64,000 bases of DNA from Guillardia theta CCMP2712 (Eukaryota > Cryptophyceae > Pyrenomonadales > Geminigeraceae): contig NW_005434649.1 of assembly GCF_000315625.1 (NCBI RefSeq), positions 380,936 to 444,935 of the forward strand, read 5' to 3'. Below, in pieces: positions 47,725 to 57,558 of the stretch. The position numbers and the translations under genes are program-made. Position 1 is the stretch's first letter; the number at the start of each line of letters is the position of its first letter. The notes under the pieces were generated by a model, which was not told where the DNA came from, searched no databases, and saw nothing but the letters and a program-made list of their open reading frames with translations.

Positions 47725-49462
47725 CATCCGGGCTCAGCGGCTCGCCCCGGAGATATTGACCTGCACAACGAATGGTCTTGTCACCGTTGTAGCTCTTGCG
47801 GGTCGTAGCCATGCGAGCAGACACAGGCGTCTGATGGGAATCCTTCAGTCTTGCATGCTGGACGCGGTATGGCCTCTCCTCTTCCTCAGGCCGCAGTCTC
47901 CCCATCCCGTCCGCATACTGATGCAAACTTGATGTCCTTCTCTTTCAACGACTTGTCAAATGAGTACGGCACGCAGACCCTCCCCCAGCCTCTTCGGAAG
48001 CACCTTGTACAGGGCTTGCGTCTTCGCACTTGAGCTTACGGAGCTTACATGTCCAGCAAGCGGCAGTGACGCGCTGTCTGGAGGGAGGGGAGGAAGAGGA
48101 GGGGAGAGTTTGAGTGTCGTTGGTGACGAAAAAGGAGGAAAGAGGAAAAGGAGAAGGAAGCAATCAGCCAGATGCGGAAGGGATGCGGATGGCAAGGGAC
48201 GAGTGGGGCTGGGGGGAGTTAAAAGGAGGGTCGGATGAACTGACTCATGCAGCATGGAAGCATACCTTACGAACCATGACCGACCTTACTCTGTGTCAAT
48301 TCCTTTTATTGGACCTGCGTCTTGTAGCAATTGCTGCGCATCAAGATCCTGTAAATACTTCTTTCTTCAACTAACTTGCAGCGGCTGAGAATTCCAAGAA
48401 TAACGTTCCAGACCAACTTGTGAAGGAGGAGGAGAGATGCCCCAAGGCTGATCCCTTCCGACAACTGGAGTCTGAGCTCTATGACTTTGTCCTCTCTCCT
48501 CCCCTCTGCCTCCCCGTCCATCGACGCGGTCACGGCTGGACCGGGCAGCCGATGATCGCCTGCCCCGCTCCCGCGTCCATGAAAGCAAAGTGGAGCTTGC
48601 TTGGATCAGCTGGGTTTCACGTCAAGGTTTATCCTCTTCTTGCTCACTCATACCTTCTCTCAACATCTTCCACTTCACTTCCTTCAGACGTTTCGACGCC
48701 TTCTTCTACATCAGATGCGTATACTGCATGGCTCAGCGCTTCTGCGGGGCTTGGACAGGCATCCATGGCCTGCGCATCCCGTCATCCCTACTAGCAGCCA
48801 TCACTTATTACAGCGGCCCTAGCAAATTTGAAAAACAATCGTGTATCTCGGAATGAAATATCGACCCCACCCCACCCTCGCCCTCGTTGCACCCGGTCCT
48901 TTGAGGGCTACGCTCAACGTCAACTTTCAGAGTCGTTTGACCAGCGACGAAACGAAAAAAACCCTCATTCTTGAAAAAAGAGCGTGACCTCCGATCAGCA
49001 CGTCACGGTACTCTCAGTCTACTTGCTAACGTAAGGCGACGCTGTCGTAGGATTGAGAGACGTGGAGCAAGAGGATGATACGAAGCTAGAGGACGACCTA
49101 TCTTCCGCATGTCGAGCTATCCCGATGCTGCAGGCGGGGAGGCGTCAGCGTGAGAAGCAGGAGATCTTGACTTGGTCATTGCGTGCGGCGCTGCGGTGAG
49201 AACAGTGATTGTTCCATCCAGCTATCGAGAAGTAAGATACTAGTAGGACCTTTTTTATCTCGAAAGCCAGGGCTGGACTCCCATCATGTTGGGGGTTGTG
49301 GTGTCACCTTGCTCCCTACACCCAACAAGCATGTCCAATATGAAAACAAATCAGAGACGAGCAAGGAAAATGGGCAAGCAAGGGCATGTTGCAGACCATA
49401 CTGTGAGAAGGAGTGGTGTATTGTCACGCAAGAGCTCGTTGATGGAGCATGAAAAGTAACTC
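47725..49462 (+). repeat. Left arm of large inverted repeat (about 1.74 kb)
   Basis: This arm matches the reverse complement of 51127-53020 almost base for base over most of its length, for example 49380-49455 against 51134-51210 and 48020-48270 against 52430-52680. It lacks two stretches of roughly 100 bp that the right arm has (52324-52419 and a segment within about 52085-52195). It carries decayed pieces of the zinc-cluster gene. Confidence 0.88.
47945..48163 (-). pseudogene. Decayed zinc-cluster gene copy, left arm
   Basis: The frame encodes RQRVTAACWTCKLRKLKC, nearly identical to the first cluster of the central gene, but a deletion after the third Cys removes the CTRC part and shifts frame (ASEEAGGGSACR), so no complete Zn2Cys6 site remains. 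A second fragment at about 48500-48590 matches the middle of the central gene (CCGCTCCCG.GTCCATG region). Confidence 0.75.
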
Positions 49463-49643
49463 TCGAGATACAAGGATCCAAGAGAGCACACCAGCATCTT
49501 AATTTTATTTCAGTATGAATCAAACATAACCAGGCTTTTTATCTAAGCATGCATTAGAAATCACTATACAACTACAAGTTACCGCATCTTGTCCACGTAC
49601 TCCATCCCCTCGTCATTCGAGTTCCCTCTCCCAGCAGGCTTCC

Positions 49644-50411
49644 TCAAATTCCTTCCCCCAGCATCTCCTCCCAGCCTCTCTCGTCCCTCTCCATCCTCTC
49701 CCACCCCTCCTCTCCCCCCATACTCAACCCCCATACCCCGTCCTCCTCCGCACCCTCCCCCTCCTCTCTCCACCCCTCCCCCTCCCCGTCCATCGGCAGG
49801 AGGGTCTTCCTCAGCCAGCTTGCCCAGCTCCCGTCCCGATCCTTTTCGTCTGAGGCCGCAGCAGCGCCCTGTTCGTCGTCGCCGACGGTCATGGCTTGTC
49901 CCGGCAGCATCGCCTCCCCCGCTCCCGTGTCCATGCAGACCGCCACGGAAAAGAGCTCGTTGGTCAGTGGCTGGGAGCTCAGCGGGGGTCCGGAGCAGTC
50001 TTGCTGGGTCCGCGCGCATCGCTTGCATGGCCGAGACTCGTCGCAGCCTACCTTGGATCGTCTGCAAGCGTCGCAAGCTTGGGAGACCTGTCGTCGCTTG
50101 ATCTTGGTCTTGCGGGGCTGGACGGCAGACAGAGCCGGCGGGGGCTTGAAGGTGACGCTCGCGAATGCTGGGGAGTGGAGCTTGCTGGTTTTGTCGGCCG
50201 CGGCTTTCCTCGGGGATCTCTTGCACGGCACGCAGAACCTCCCCCAGCCGCTTCGGAAGCACCTTGTGCAGGGCCTCGCGTCGTCGCACTTGAGCTTACG
50301 GAGCTTGCATGTCCAGCAAGCGGCGGCGACGCGCTGTCTGGAGGGAGGGGAGGATGAGGGTGGAGTGAGAGGAGGGGAGGGAATCTTGGAAGGGACTGCG
50401 AGTGTTGCCAT
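49644..50411 (-). CDS. Protein with two tandem Zn2Cys6 (GAL4-type) zinc clusters
   Basis: 255 residues from ATG 50411. Residues about 29-57 form C-x2-C-x6-C-x5-C-x2-C-x8-C (CWTCKLRKLKC...CTRCFRSGWGRFC), and residues about 92-118 form a second, C-x2-C-x6-C-x5-C-x2-C-x6-C (CDACRRSKVGC...CKRCARTQQDC). Basic residues flank both, as in DNA-binding binuclear clusters. The rest is Ser/Gly/Glu-rich with no fungal middle-homology domain. Zn2Cys6 proteins are chiefly fungal and usually have one cluster. The gene sits in the spacer of the inverted repeat; the C-terminus may be spliced differently, since an alternative frame continues to 49579. A transcription-factor role is inferred from the domain alone. 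Confidence 0.75.
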   Translation of the reverse strand: MATLAVPSKIPSPPLTPPSSSPPSRQRVAAACWTCKLRKLKCDDARPCTRCFRSGWGRFCVPCKRSPRKAAADKTSKLHSPAFASVTFKPPPALSAVQPRKTKIKRRQVSQACDACRRSKVGCDESRPCKRCARTQQDCSGPPLSSQPLTNELFSVAVCMDTGAGEAMLPGQAMTVGDDEQGAAAASDEKDRDGSWASWLRKTLLPMDGEGEGWREEGEGAEEDGVWGLSMGGEEGWERMERDERGWEEMLGEGI

Positions 50412-51126
50412 GGAGCGTCAACTGCAGAGAGGAAAAGCAAAGCCGAAGATATCAGCAGACAGGACCCTACCCACCCTCTCCTTTCCCCTTCAAGCTTTAT
50501 GGCCCCTACTTCCACCTACCCCTGCTTTTTACCAATCCGAGTGCATCACCCCTCCCTCAAGGCACTAGCCGAGTATCTTCTAGTCAAACCTTGGGCCCTA
50601 CCATGATCATTTGACACGTTGCGCCGGTTGACAGGGATAGAGACGTACCAATTGCCCTTTTGACCACCGAGTCAGCATGTCACGGTACCTTCGGGTGAGG
50701 TCAAATTTCCGATCTTTACTACTCTTCTCCGGTACTACATGACGGTCAACTCGAATGATCGGTTCAGAGGCCAGGAGGACAGGTGAAAAAAAAAAACATG
50801 ACCGGAACGACCAGGTCACGCAAGTTTCGGACCCGACGACCCGCAGTTGATCTGACTAATGCGTACCTCGCGTCGACGACGATGCGCAAACTTACAGCTT
50901 CTTTCTCCTCCTGTCTGCTCCTCCTTGGGTCATGAACGCTCCCAAGTCCCCCCTGTGACTGCTTGATGCGGAGATATTCCAACAACTGTGCGATATCCTT
51001 TCCTTGGCTAGCGTTTCAATAGTACGAGACGATTTGCGACCTATCTGTCTATCGCAGAGTTCCAAGACCGGGACGGATGAAGTTTTGACCAAGCAAGAAT
51101 ACGATCTAATCATAGTAAAAACTGGA
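50412..51126. other. Spacer DNA between zinc-cluster gene and right arm
   Basis: No gene supported. Contains a run of ten A (about 50786-50795) and short ORFs without domains. Confidence 0.5.
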
Positions 51127-53020
51127 GAGTTGCTTTTCATGCTCCATCAACGAGCTCTTGCGTGACGATACACCACTCCTTCTCACAGTATGGTCTGCAA
51201 CATGCCCTTGCTTGCCCATTTTCCTTGCTCGTCACTCTCTGATTTGTTTTCATATTGGACATACTTGTTGGGTATAGGGAGCAAGGTGACACCACAGATG
51301 AGGTTGAGGCTACTAAGATCAAACCAAGTCATGGTATTCATTTTATCCCAGTCATGTATCATCCATCAACTCTTCTTCAACAATCACTCTTCTCATCGCA
51401 GCGCCGCACGCAATGACCAAGTCAAGATCTCCTGCTTCTCACGCTGACGCCTCCCCGCCTGCAGCATCGGGATAGCTCGACATGCGGAAGATAGGTCGTC
51501 CTCTAGCTTCGTACCATCCTCTTGCTCCACGTCTCGCAATCCTACGACAGCGTCGCCTTACGTTAGCAAGTAGACCGAGAGAGTACCGTGACGTGCTGAT
51601 CGGAGGTGACGCTCTTTTTTCAAGAATGAGGGTTTTTGTTCGTTTCGTCGCTGGTCAAAGGACTCTGAAAGTTGAAGTTGAGCGTAGCCGTCAAAGGACC
51701 GGGTGGACCGAGTCCGAGGCTGGGGTGGGGTCGATATTTCATTCCGAGATACACGATTGTTTTTCAAATTCGGTCGGGCCGCTGTAATAAGTGATGGCTG
51801 CTAGTAGGGATGACGGGATGCGCAGGCCATGGATGCCTGTCCAAGCCCCGCAGAAGCGCTGAGCCATGCAGTATACGCATCTGATGTAGAAGAAGGCGTC
51901 GAAACGTCTGAAGGAAGTGAAGTGGAAGATGTTGAGAGAAGGTATGAGTGAGCAAGAAGAGGATAAACCTTGACGTGAAACCCAGCTGATCCAAGCAAGC
52001 TCCACTTTGCTTTCATGGACGCGGGAGCGGGGCAGGCGATCATCGGCTGCCCGGTCCAGCCGTGACCGCGTCGATGGACTGGGAGGCAGAAGGGAGGAGA
52101 GAGGACGGGGAGGGTGCGGAGGAGGACGGGATATGGGGGGTGAGTAGGGGGGGGAGAGGAGGAAATGCACACTTGAGCATGGTGTTTGAAGCGATGGAGA
52201 ATCAAGGACAAAGTCATAGAGCTCAGACTCCAGTTGTCGGAAGGGATCAGCCTTGGGGCATCTTGATGCACAGCAATTGCTACAAGACGCAGGTCCAATA
52301 AAAGGAATTGACACAGAGTAAGGTCATTTGCATGGTCATTGATCATCAATCCAAGACACAAATGACAAGACGTGTAGTACACATACTGGTGTATATAAAA
52401 GACCTTGACATTTCCATCGGTCATGGTTCGTAAGGTATGCTTCCATGCTGCATGAGTCAGTTCATCCGACCCTCCTTTTAACTCTTCCCAGCCCCACTCG
52501 TCCCTTGCCATCCGCATCCCTTCCGCATCTGGCTGATTGCTTCCTTCTCCTTCCTCTTTCCTCCTTTTTCGTCACCAACGACACTCAAACTCTCCCCTCC
52601 TCTTCCTCCCCTCCCTCCAGACAGCGCGTCGCCGCCGCTTGCTGGACATGTAAGCTCCGTAAGCTCAAGTGCGACGACGTGCAAGGTGCTTCCGAAGAGG
52701 CTGGGGGAGGGTCTGCGTGCCGTACTCATTTGACAAGTCGTTGAAAGAGAAGGACATCAAGTTTGCATCAGTATGCGGACGGGATGGGGAGACCGCGGCC
52801 TGAGGAAGAGGAGAGGCCATACCGCGTCCAGCATGCAAGACTGAAGGATTCCCATCGGATGCTTGTGTCTGCTCGCATGGCTGCGACCCGCAGGAGCTAC
52901 GACGGTGACAAGACCATGCGTGGTGGAGGCCAGGGCAGTCGCAGGAGGAGCTTGTTTGTTGGTAAGCTCACTTCTCCACTTGCGCCGACTATCTCCGGGG
53001 CGAACCCGGATGCCACAGCG
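51127..53020 (-). repeat. Right arm of large inverted repeat (about 1.89 kb)
   Basis: Inverted copy of 47725-49462, more complete than the left arm. One of its private segments contains TATATAAAAG near 52392. The inner junction follows the shared GAGTTGCTTTTCATGCTCC; the outer junction is near GCGAACCCGGATGCC. Confidence 0.88.
52080..52744. pseudogene. Decayed zinc-cluster gene copies, right arm
   Basis: On the plus strand 52617-52744 encodes RQRVAAACWTCKLRKLKC followed by the same deletion and frameshift as the left arm, so the lesion predates the inversion or was copied. About 52060-52160 matches the C-terminal coding part of the central gene (GEGAEEDG...WG) in shuffled order relative to the cluster part. 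Confidence 0.7.
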
Positions 53021-53145
53021 TAGAGAGATACCCCCTTGTTCCTAGAATAATTAGGGTAACTGGTAGGGGTGGTAGAACTCGCCTAATTCCCGGGGTGATT
53101 GAGAAGGTTAAATGTGGGGGTAGGGGTGTCAGCGAGGCGACGAGC

Positions 53146-53742
53146 ATGCAGCGGCTAGGGTTGCTGCGCGCGGGGCTTGGGAGGATGGTGCCAAGCATGG
53201 GGCGATTGATGGCCTGGGGAAAAGATGCTGGTGGCTTGAAGGAAGCGAGCCAGACCCTCGATGCTAGGAGGGGGTTAGTTACGTTCTCCACCTCTTTGAG
53301 TTCTGGATGCAGAGTACGATTTCCTCTTGCAGCTGCTGGGCTGTTCGGCAGAGTTCAGGGGGCTGGTGCTTTGGGGTTTCAGTCAGCAAACCAGACATGC
53401 AGATCCTACAAGAATTTTTCTGGATCTCACTACGCACCCACACACATGGCGAGGGCGAAGAACCCAGCTCTACCTCAGGATCCTGCAACTGCCAGTGCTG
53501 TGGTTGAAATCTTTGGGACTGCTCGTTTCAGTGATCCACACACAAGAAGTATCAGAAAGATTTTCATGAAGAGCACCATCAAAGGAAAACTGGCTTCCTA
53601 CTTCAGACCGCTGCCGGTTCACAATCAAGACGGGTACAAAGATCCGTTTGTCGAGAGGAGGCAAGCTCAGTTAGCGAGGTTACGTCGACGTGGAAAGGGC
53701 CCTCCGAAGAAAGGACAAGGAAAGCGATCTAAGAAGAAGTAG
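53146..53742 (+). CDS. Mitochondrial small-subunit ribosomal protein mS33
   Basis: A component of the mitochondrial small ribosomal subunit. I choose ATG 53146 rather than 53095 because it opens an amphipathic, Arg-rich presequence (MQRLGLLRAGLGRM). About 100 poorly conserved residues follow, then the mS33 core: VEIFGTARFSDPHTRSIRKI, a middle containing FRPLPVHNQDGY, and FVERRQAQLARLRRRGKGPP with the diagnostic basic end PKKGQGKRSKKK. About 198 aa, longer than animal mS33 (about 106) because of the N-terminal extension. Single exon. GGGGTAGGGGTG words lie directly upstream. It converges with the reductase gene, stops 175 bp apart. Confidence 0.85.
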   Translation: MQRLGLLRAGLGRMVPSMGRLMAWGKDAGGLKEASQTLDARRGLVTFSTSLSSGCRVRFPLAAAGLFGRVQGAGALGFQSANQTCRSYKNFSGSHYAPTHMARAKNPALPQDPATASAVVEIFGTARFSDPHTRSIRKIFMKSTIKGKLASYFRPLPVHNQDGYKDPFVERRQAQLARLRRRGKGPPKKGQGKRSKKK

Positions 53743-53916
53743 ATGATCTGTTCCTGACATCATCAGGGTGATGGTGAATGGCTCATCCTTCTCGGCTGTC
53801 CTTGCCCTTCGAAAGCATTCCGGGTGTACTCAAATACAACTGAGTATGGACATAATTGTGCCAGGACGCAGCAATAAATCTTCACGTTTGGAGCTATACA
53901 TGAAGCATCTCAATCC

Positions 53917-55466
53917 TCACAACTTCACCAAAACCTTTCCCTGTCACCACCAGTCACCTCCACTTGTGTTTGAATCAGGAGCAAACTTACGATGTTTTTC
54001 CCCTCGTACATGTACTCGATGGCATCTGGGATGGATTCAAGGCCGTTGAACTGCTTGCAAGCTTGTTGATCCACAAGAGACTTTAACTTGCCCTCTTGAG
54101 TCTGTTCACACGTCAACATCCACGTTTTATCCATCAGTCTCCTTCCGCAACCATCTGAAGGAGCTTGGCCATGTGCGGCTTCCATTCGCGCGTGTAGTCG
54201 TTGAGGAAGAAGCCTCGGATCTAGCAAGAACATTCATCTGCGATCACACGACCCGCATGCTTCATCGCAAATCTCACGACTTACACTCGCAGACTTCCCT
54301 AGAAGTTTGGCTGTGATGGGTGTGCTCGGCTTCTTTTCCCCACCCTCCTGCGACCATCCTGACCCATCCTGGTAGAACTCACGTCATTATCGAGCAAGCT
54401 GATGTTTGCCGCCTTGCCTTGTACCCCGAGATGAAACCAATCACGACGAGACGACCTTTCTTGGCAAGGTTGTTCAACGCAATGTCGAAGAACGAAGCTC
54501 CGACGCTCTCATATACTACATTCACTCCGTCCGAGTACTCAGACCTTAGAACCTGGAACAGATCCTCCTTCTTGTAGTTCACTGGGCGATCACAGCCGAG
54601 GGCTTTCAGAGCCTCAACTTTCTCGTCGCTGCTGCAGGTTCCAATGACATGGCAGCCCGCCTGCTTCGCAAGTTGCACTGCAAACGATCCCGTGCCACCT
54701 GCACTCCAGTCACTACAAGGCAGATGGTGAGGGAGGGACCTGCGGCTGCTGTCACGAGCACTATCTCGTCCTTCTTGATCTCTCCCACCTGCACACGAGT
54801 CATGTCGGAAACCTTTCAAGTTTCGCGTCCGTGGAAGATACTTGCTCGAGGGCAATCGAGGCCGTCAAGCCGCTGACGAAGAGAGGAAGAGCCTCAGGCA
54901 TGATCTGCACAACGAGGAGCGTCAAGGAACTCATCTCCTTCACTAGCGTCTTTCCTTAGGGAGCGAAACTGCTGCTCTTGCATCGATCTCCTGGTACTCA
55001 GAGAAGGCTCCGAAAGACTGCTCCGGCATGTTCAAGGAACAAAGTCTTGTCCTCTACATGCTCTTACAGTGTACACGACGCTGTCGCCTTCCTTCAGCTT
55101 CGTAACATTCTCGCCCACCTTTGCAACTTTCCCCATGGCTTCGAAACCACAATCGAACGGCGGCTTCACCCCCGGCATGTACTTGCCTGCTCACGGTCAG
55201 GGGGGGCGACCAGATGGTCAAGGGAGGAGCGACTCTGGTCGAGCCAGCACACCGTTTGTGAAGTTGATGTCTGACGCATTGATGCCGCACCATTCGTTCT
55301 TGACGAGGATGCTGCCCGAGTTCAACGCCTGTGGGGAGCACCCGAGGACATGATGAGATTGTTCACAGGGAGCGCGACGAGTACGTCGAGAGGTTCTCAC
55401 CTTGGGTAGGGGAGCAGTCATGATTCTAGTGCACTCGCGGAAGTTGGTAGACAGCCTGACATGCAC
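53917..55466 (-). CDS. Prostaglandin reductase 3 / ZADH2-like quinone oxidoreductase
   Basis: Medium-chain NADPH-dependent reductase of the zinc-free MDR family. Exons read in order: [15 protein letters not shown]...; [46 protein letters not shown]...[58 protein letters not shown] spliced to [15 protein letters not shown] (nucleotide-binding AAGGTG); [47 protein letters not shown]; then, after smaller exons, [19 protein letters not shown] and the last exon GKVLVKL with stop at 53917. Motif order and spacing match ZADH2/PTGR3 throughout. At least ten short exons. No clear targeting sequence, so the cellular location is open. Confidence 0.85.
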
Positions 55467-56021
55467 AGATGGGCAGGTTCGATCAGATCCCCGAGACAGT
55501 CGATGAGCATGTGACTTACTTCTCGCAGACGATCTTCCTGTACATGTTTGTGCTTGCGGCTTGCTAAGGAGGCAGGAAGGATTGTTGTAGCTGTCCTGTC
55601 AAGGTCAGATCACTTCGAGCATGCTGCTATGACGGCTGTGTCCCCACTTCTCCTCCTCCTCCTCCTCCTCCTCCCTCTCCTCCCTCTCCTCCTCCCCCCC
55701 CCCCTCTACATCCTATCTGCTTCCCTCGATTATCTCTTGCAGGAAGGCGCATTTGTCCTGGGGCTGGCTTGGTATCCTTCCTAGTCCCCCCCGCACCCCC
55801 TTGCTCCCTGCCTATCGGCTCCTTCGCTTCCTCCCCTCCCCCTCCCCCCTCCCCCTCTTCCTTGCTTGACTGTCTCCCTTGATCTCCCTGCCCTCCCTGC
55901 CCTCCCTGCCCTCCCTGCCCTGCCCTCCCTCCCCTCAATCGCCTCTCTTTCTTTCATCCTTGCGTTCTTCCCCCACCCCTCATTGCAGCGACACTAAGTT
56001 CACCTCTCCTCCTCCTGCAAG
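55467..56021. other. Intergenic between divergent genes, pyrimidine-rich
   Basis: CTCCTCCTC at 55650-55690 and repeated CTGCCCTCC at 55888-55920. No exon recognised. Confidence 0.5.
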
Positions 56022-57319
56022 ATGCATGCTGACGCCACCCTGGTTGTTGTCGCCAAGTTCCCCGCGCCTGGCCGCTGCAAGTCTCGACTCGCTAAAGACG
56101 TAGGAGACGCTGCCGCTGCGGAGTTCGCCCGGACCAGCTTGTTGGACCTCGTCGAGCGCTTCTCCGCCTTCTCGTTCGAGGTGAGCTGTGCTCCTGCTAC
56201 TGACGGTACCGGTCAGCTGAGGTCATGCTGGCAGCATGCTGGCGCCACGACGACCTTCGCTCGGCGCATCCTGCTCTACGCGCCTGAGGGAGCTCGGTCC
56301 GACTTCGTCCAGCTTCTGTCGAGCTCACTGGGCGACACGTGGGAGTCCTTCGAGCTTCAGCCCATGCTGGGCATCTCGACCGAGGGGAAACCCAGTGGCC
56401 AGGCAGGACACGCGGACCTGCTCCTGTCTGTGAGTGCTGAGCTTGCAGCAGGGCTCCGACCTTGGAGCGTTTCTCTCCAACGCCCTCGAGCAGTTTGGGA
56501 GGGAGCGGCCCATCCTCTTCATCGGGACCGACTGCCTGACCCTCTCTGACCTCCACGTCCACACCTGCATCCTCGAAGCCTCGGCAGGATCCGCCTGCAT
56601 GTGCCCAGCCGCTGGTCAGCTCGCCGCATGCTCCGCATACGTTCTGACGCGGTTCTGATGCAGACGGAGGATACGTCGCCCTCTCCCTCCCTCCCGGCTC
56701 GTCCAAGGAAGTCTTTGCTAATGTTACGTGGAGCTCCAGGTCCCTCCTTGCCCTCCTCCTCTACCCCCTGCCCTCCTCCTCTACCCCTCTTCCCTCCTCC
56801 TCTATCCCCTTGCCCCCCTCCTCTACCCCCTTGTCCTCCTCCTCGTCCCCCTCTGCCCTCCTCCTCTACCCCCCTGCTCTCGTCTTCTACCCACTTGCCC
56901 CCACCGCCGTCCCCTCCTCTTCTTCCCAGGTGAGCTCGTACGTCCCTCTCATTGTCCTCCTGCAGTGTCACCGGCAAGACGCAGGTGGAGGCTCTGAGAG
57001 CGGCAGGGCTGACTGTCAGGTTGAAGGAGGGAGGGAGGGAGGAGGGAGGGAGGAGGGGGAGGAGGAGGTAGGTGAGGGAGGGAAAGGAGGAGGGAGGAGG
57101 TAGGTGAGGGAGGGAGGGGGAGGAGGTAGGTGAGGGAGGGAGAGAGAAGGAGGGAGGGAGCTGTGCAGTTTCAGGTGACTGTGTAGGCAGGATGGGGGAG
57201 GAGCTAGAGGACGTAGACGAGTTGCAGGATCTCCGTGTGGTGAAGGCGAAGCTTGACGAGCAGCCCGAGCTCAGCAGGCTCCTTCCTCGGAGCATGAAGT
57301 TCATGCAACAGCACCTCTA
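56022..57319 (+). CDS. DUF2064 / TIGR04282-type nucleotidyl- or glycosyltransferase-like protein
   Basis: A Rossmann-like transferase of the CofC/GT-A-related family often called selenodomain-associated transferase 1; substrate unknown. The start MHADATLVVVAKFPAPGRCKSRL has the family's N-terminal KxPxPGxxKTRL-like signature. Then come RILLYAPEGARSDF and LQPML, and after a possible 19-nt intron (56430-56448) QGSDLGAFLSNALEQFGRERPILFIGTDCLTL. The next exon has DGGYVALSLPPGSSKEVFANVTWS (family DGGYyL...lF...W), then VTGKTQVEALRAAGLTVRLKE, and the last exon EELEDVDELQDLRVV, matching the family's DVDxxxDL end, with stop at 57319. The intron 56742-56975 is a CCTCCTCTACCCC minisatellite, and the intron starting near 57024 is purine-rich. 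Confidence 0.8.
56742..56915 (+). repeat. CCTCCTCTACCCCC minisatellite in intron
   Basis: Irregular tandem units of roughly 20 bp (CCCTCCTCCTCTACCCCCTG), pyrimidine on the sense strand, in the intron before the exon VTGKTQVEAL. Confidence 0.8.
57030..57155 (+). repeat. Purine repeat with three GAGGTAGGTGAGGGAG units
   Basis: A GGGAGG-rich intron start. The unit GGAGGAGGTAGGTGAGGGAGG occurs at about 57061, 57095 and 57121, each containing GTAGGTGAG, which looks like overlapping 5' splice sites. Confidence 0.7.
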
Positions 57320-57558
57320 GCTCCTCCTCTTCTTCCTCTGCTGCTGCTTCCTTGACTTGTTTTCCGTCCTGCTCTTCCATCGAACTGGTAGACATTTTCA
57401 GCTCCACGCTCTCTTTCCTTTCCTCTGCTCTATTTCTTCAACCATTCAACAATCCCCCTCCCCCCGTTCCTTTCCATCCTCATCCCCCCCCACTCTCCCT
57501 TCTCTTCCCCTCCCTTCCCTCTTCCCGTCTCGTTATCAGCACGGAATGCTTCAACCCC

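Noticed and set aside
47956-48255. 99-residue minus ORF and its partner at 52445-52744 as functional genes
   Set aside because: Both derive from the zinc-cluster gene but lack half the cysteines after a shared deletion, so they are listed as pseudogenes.
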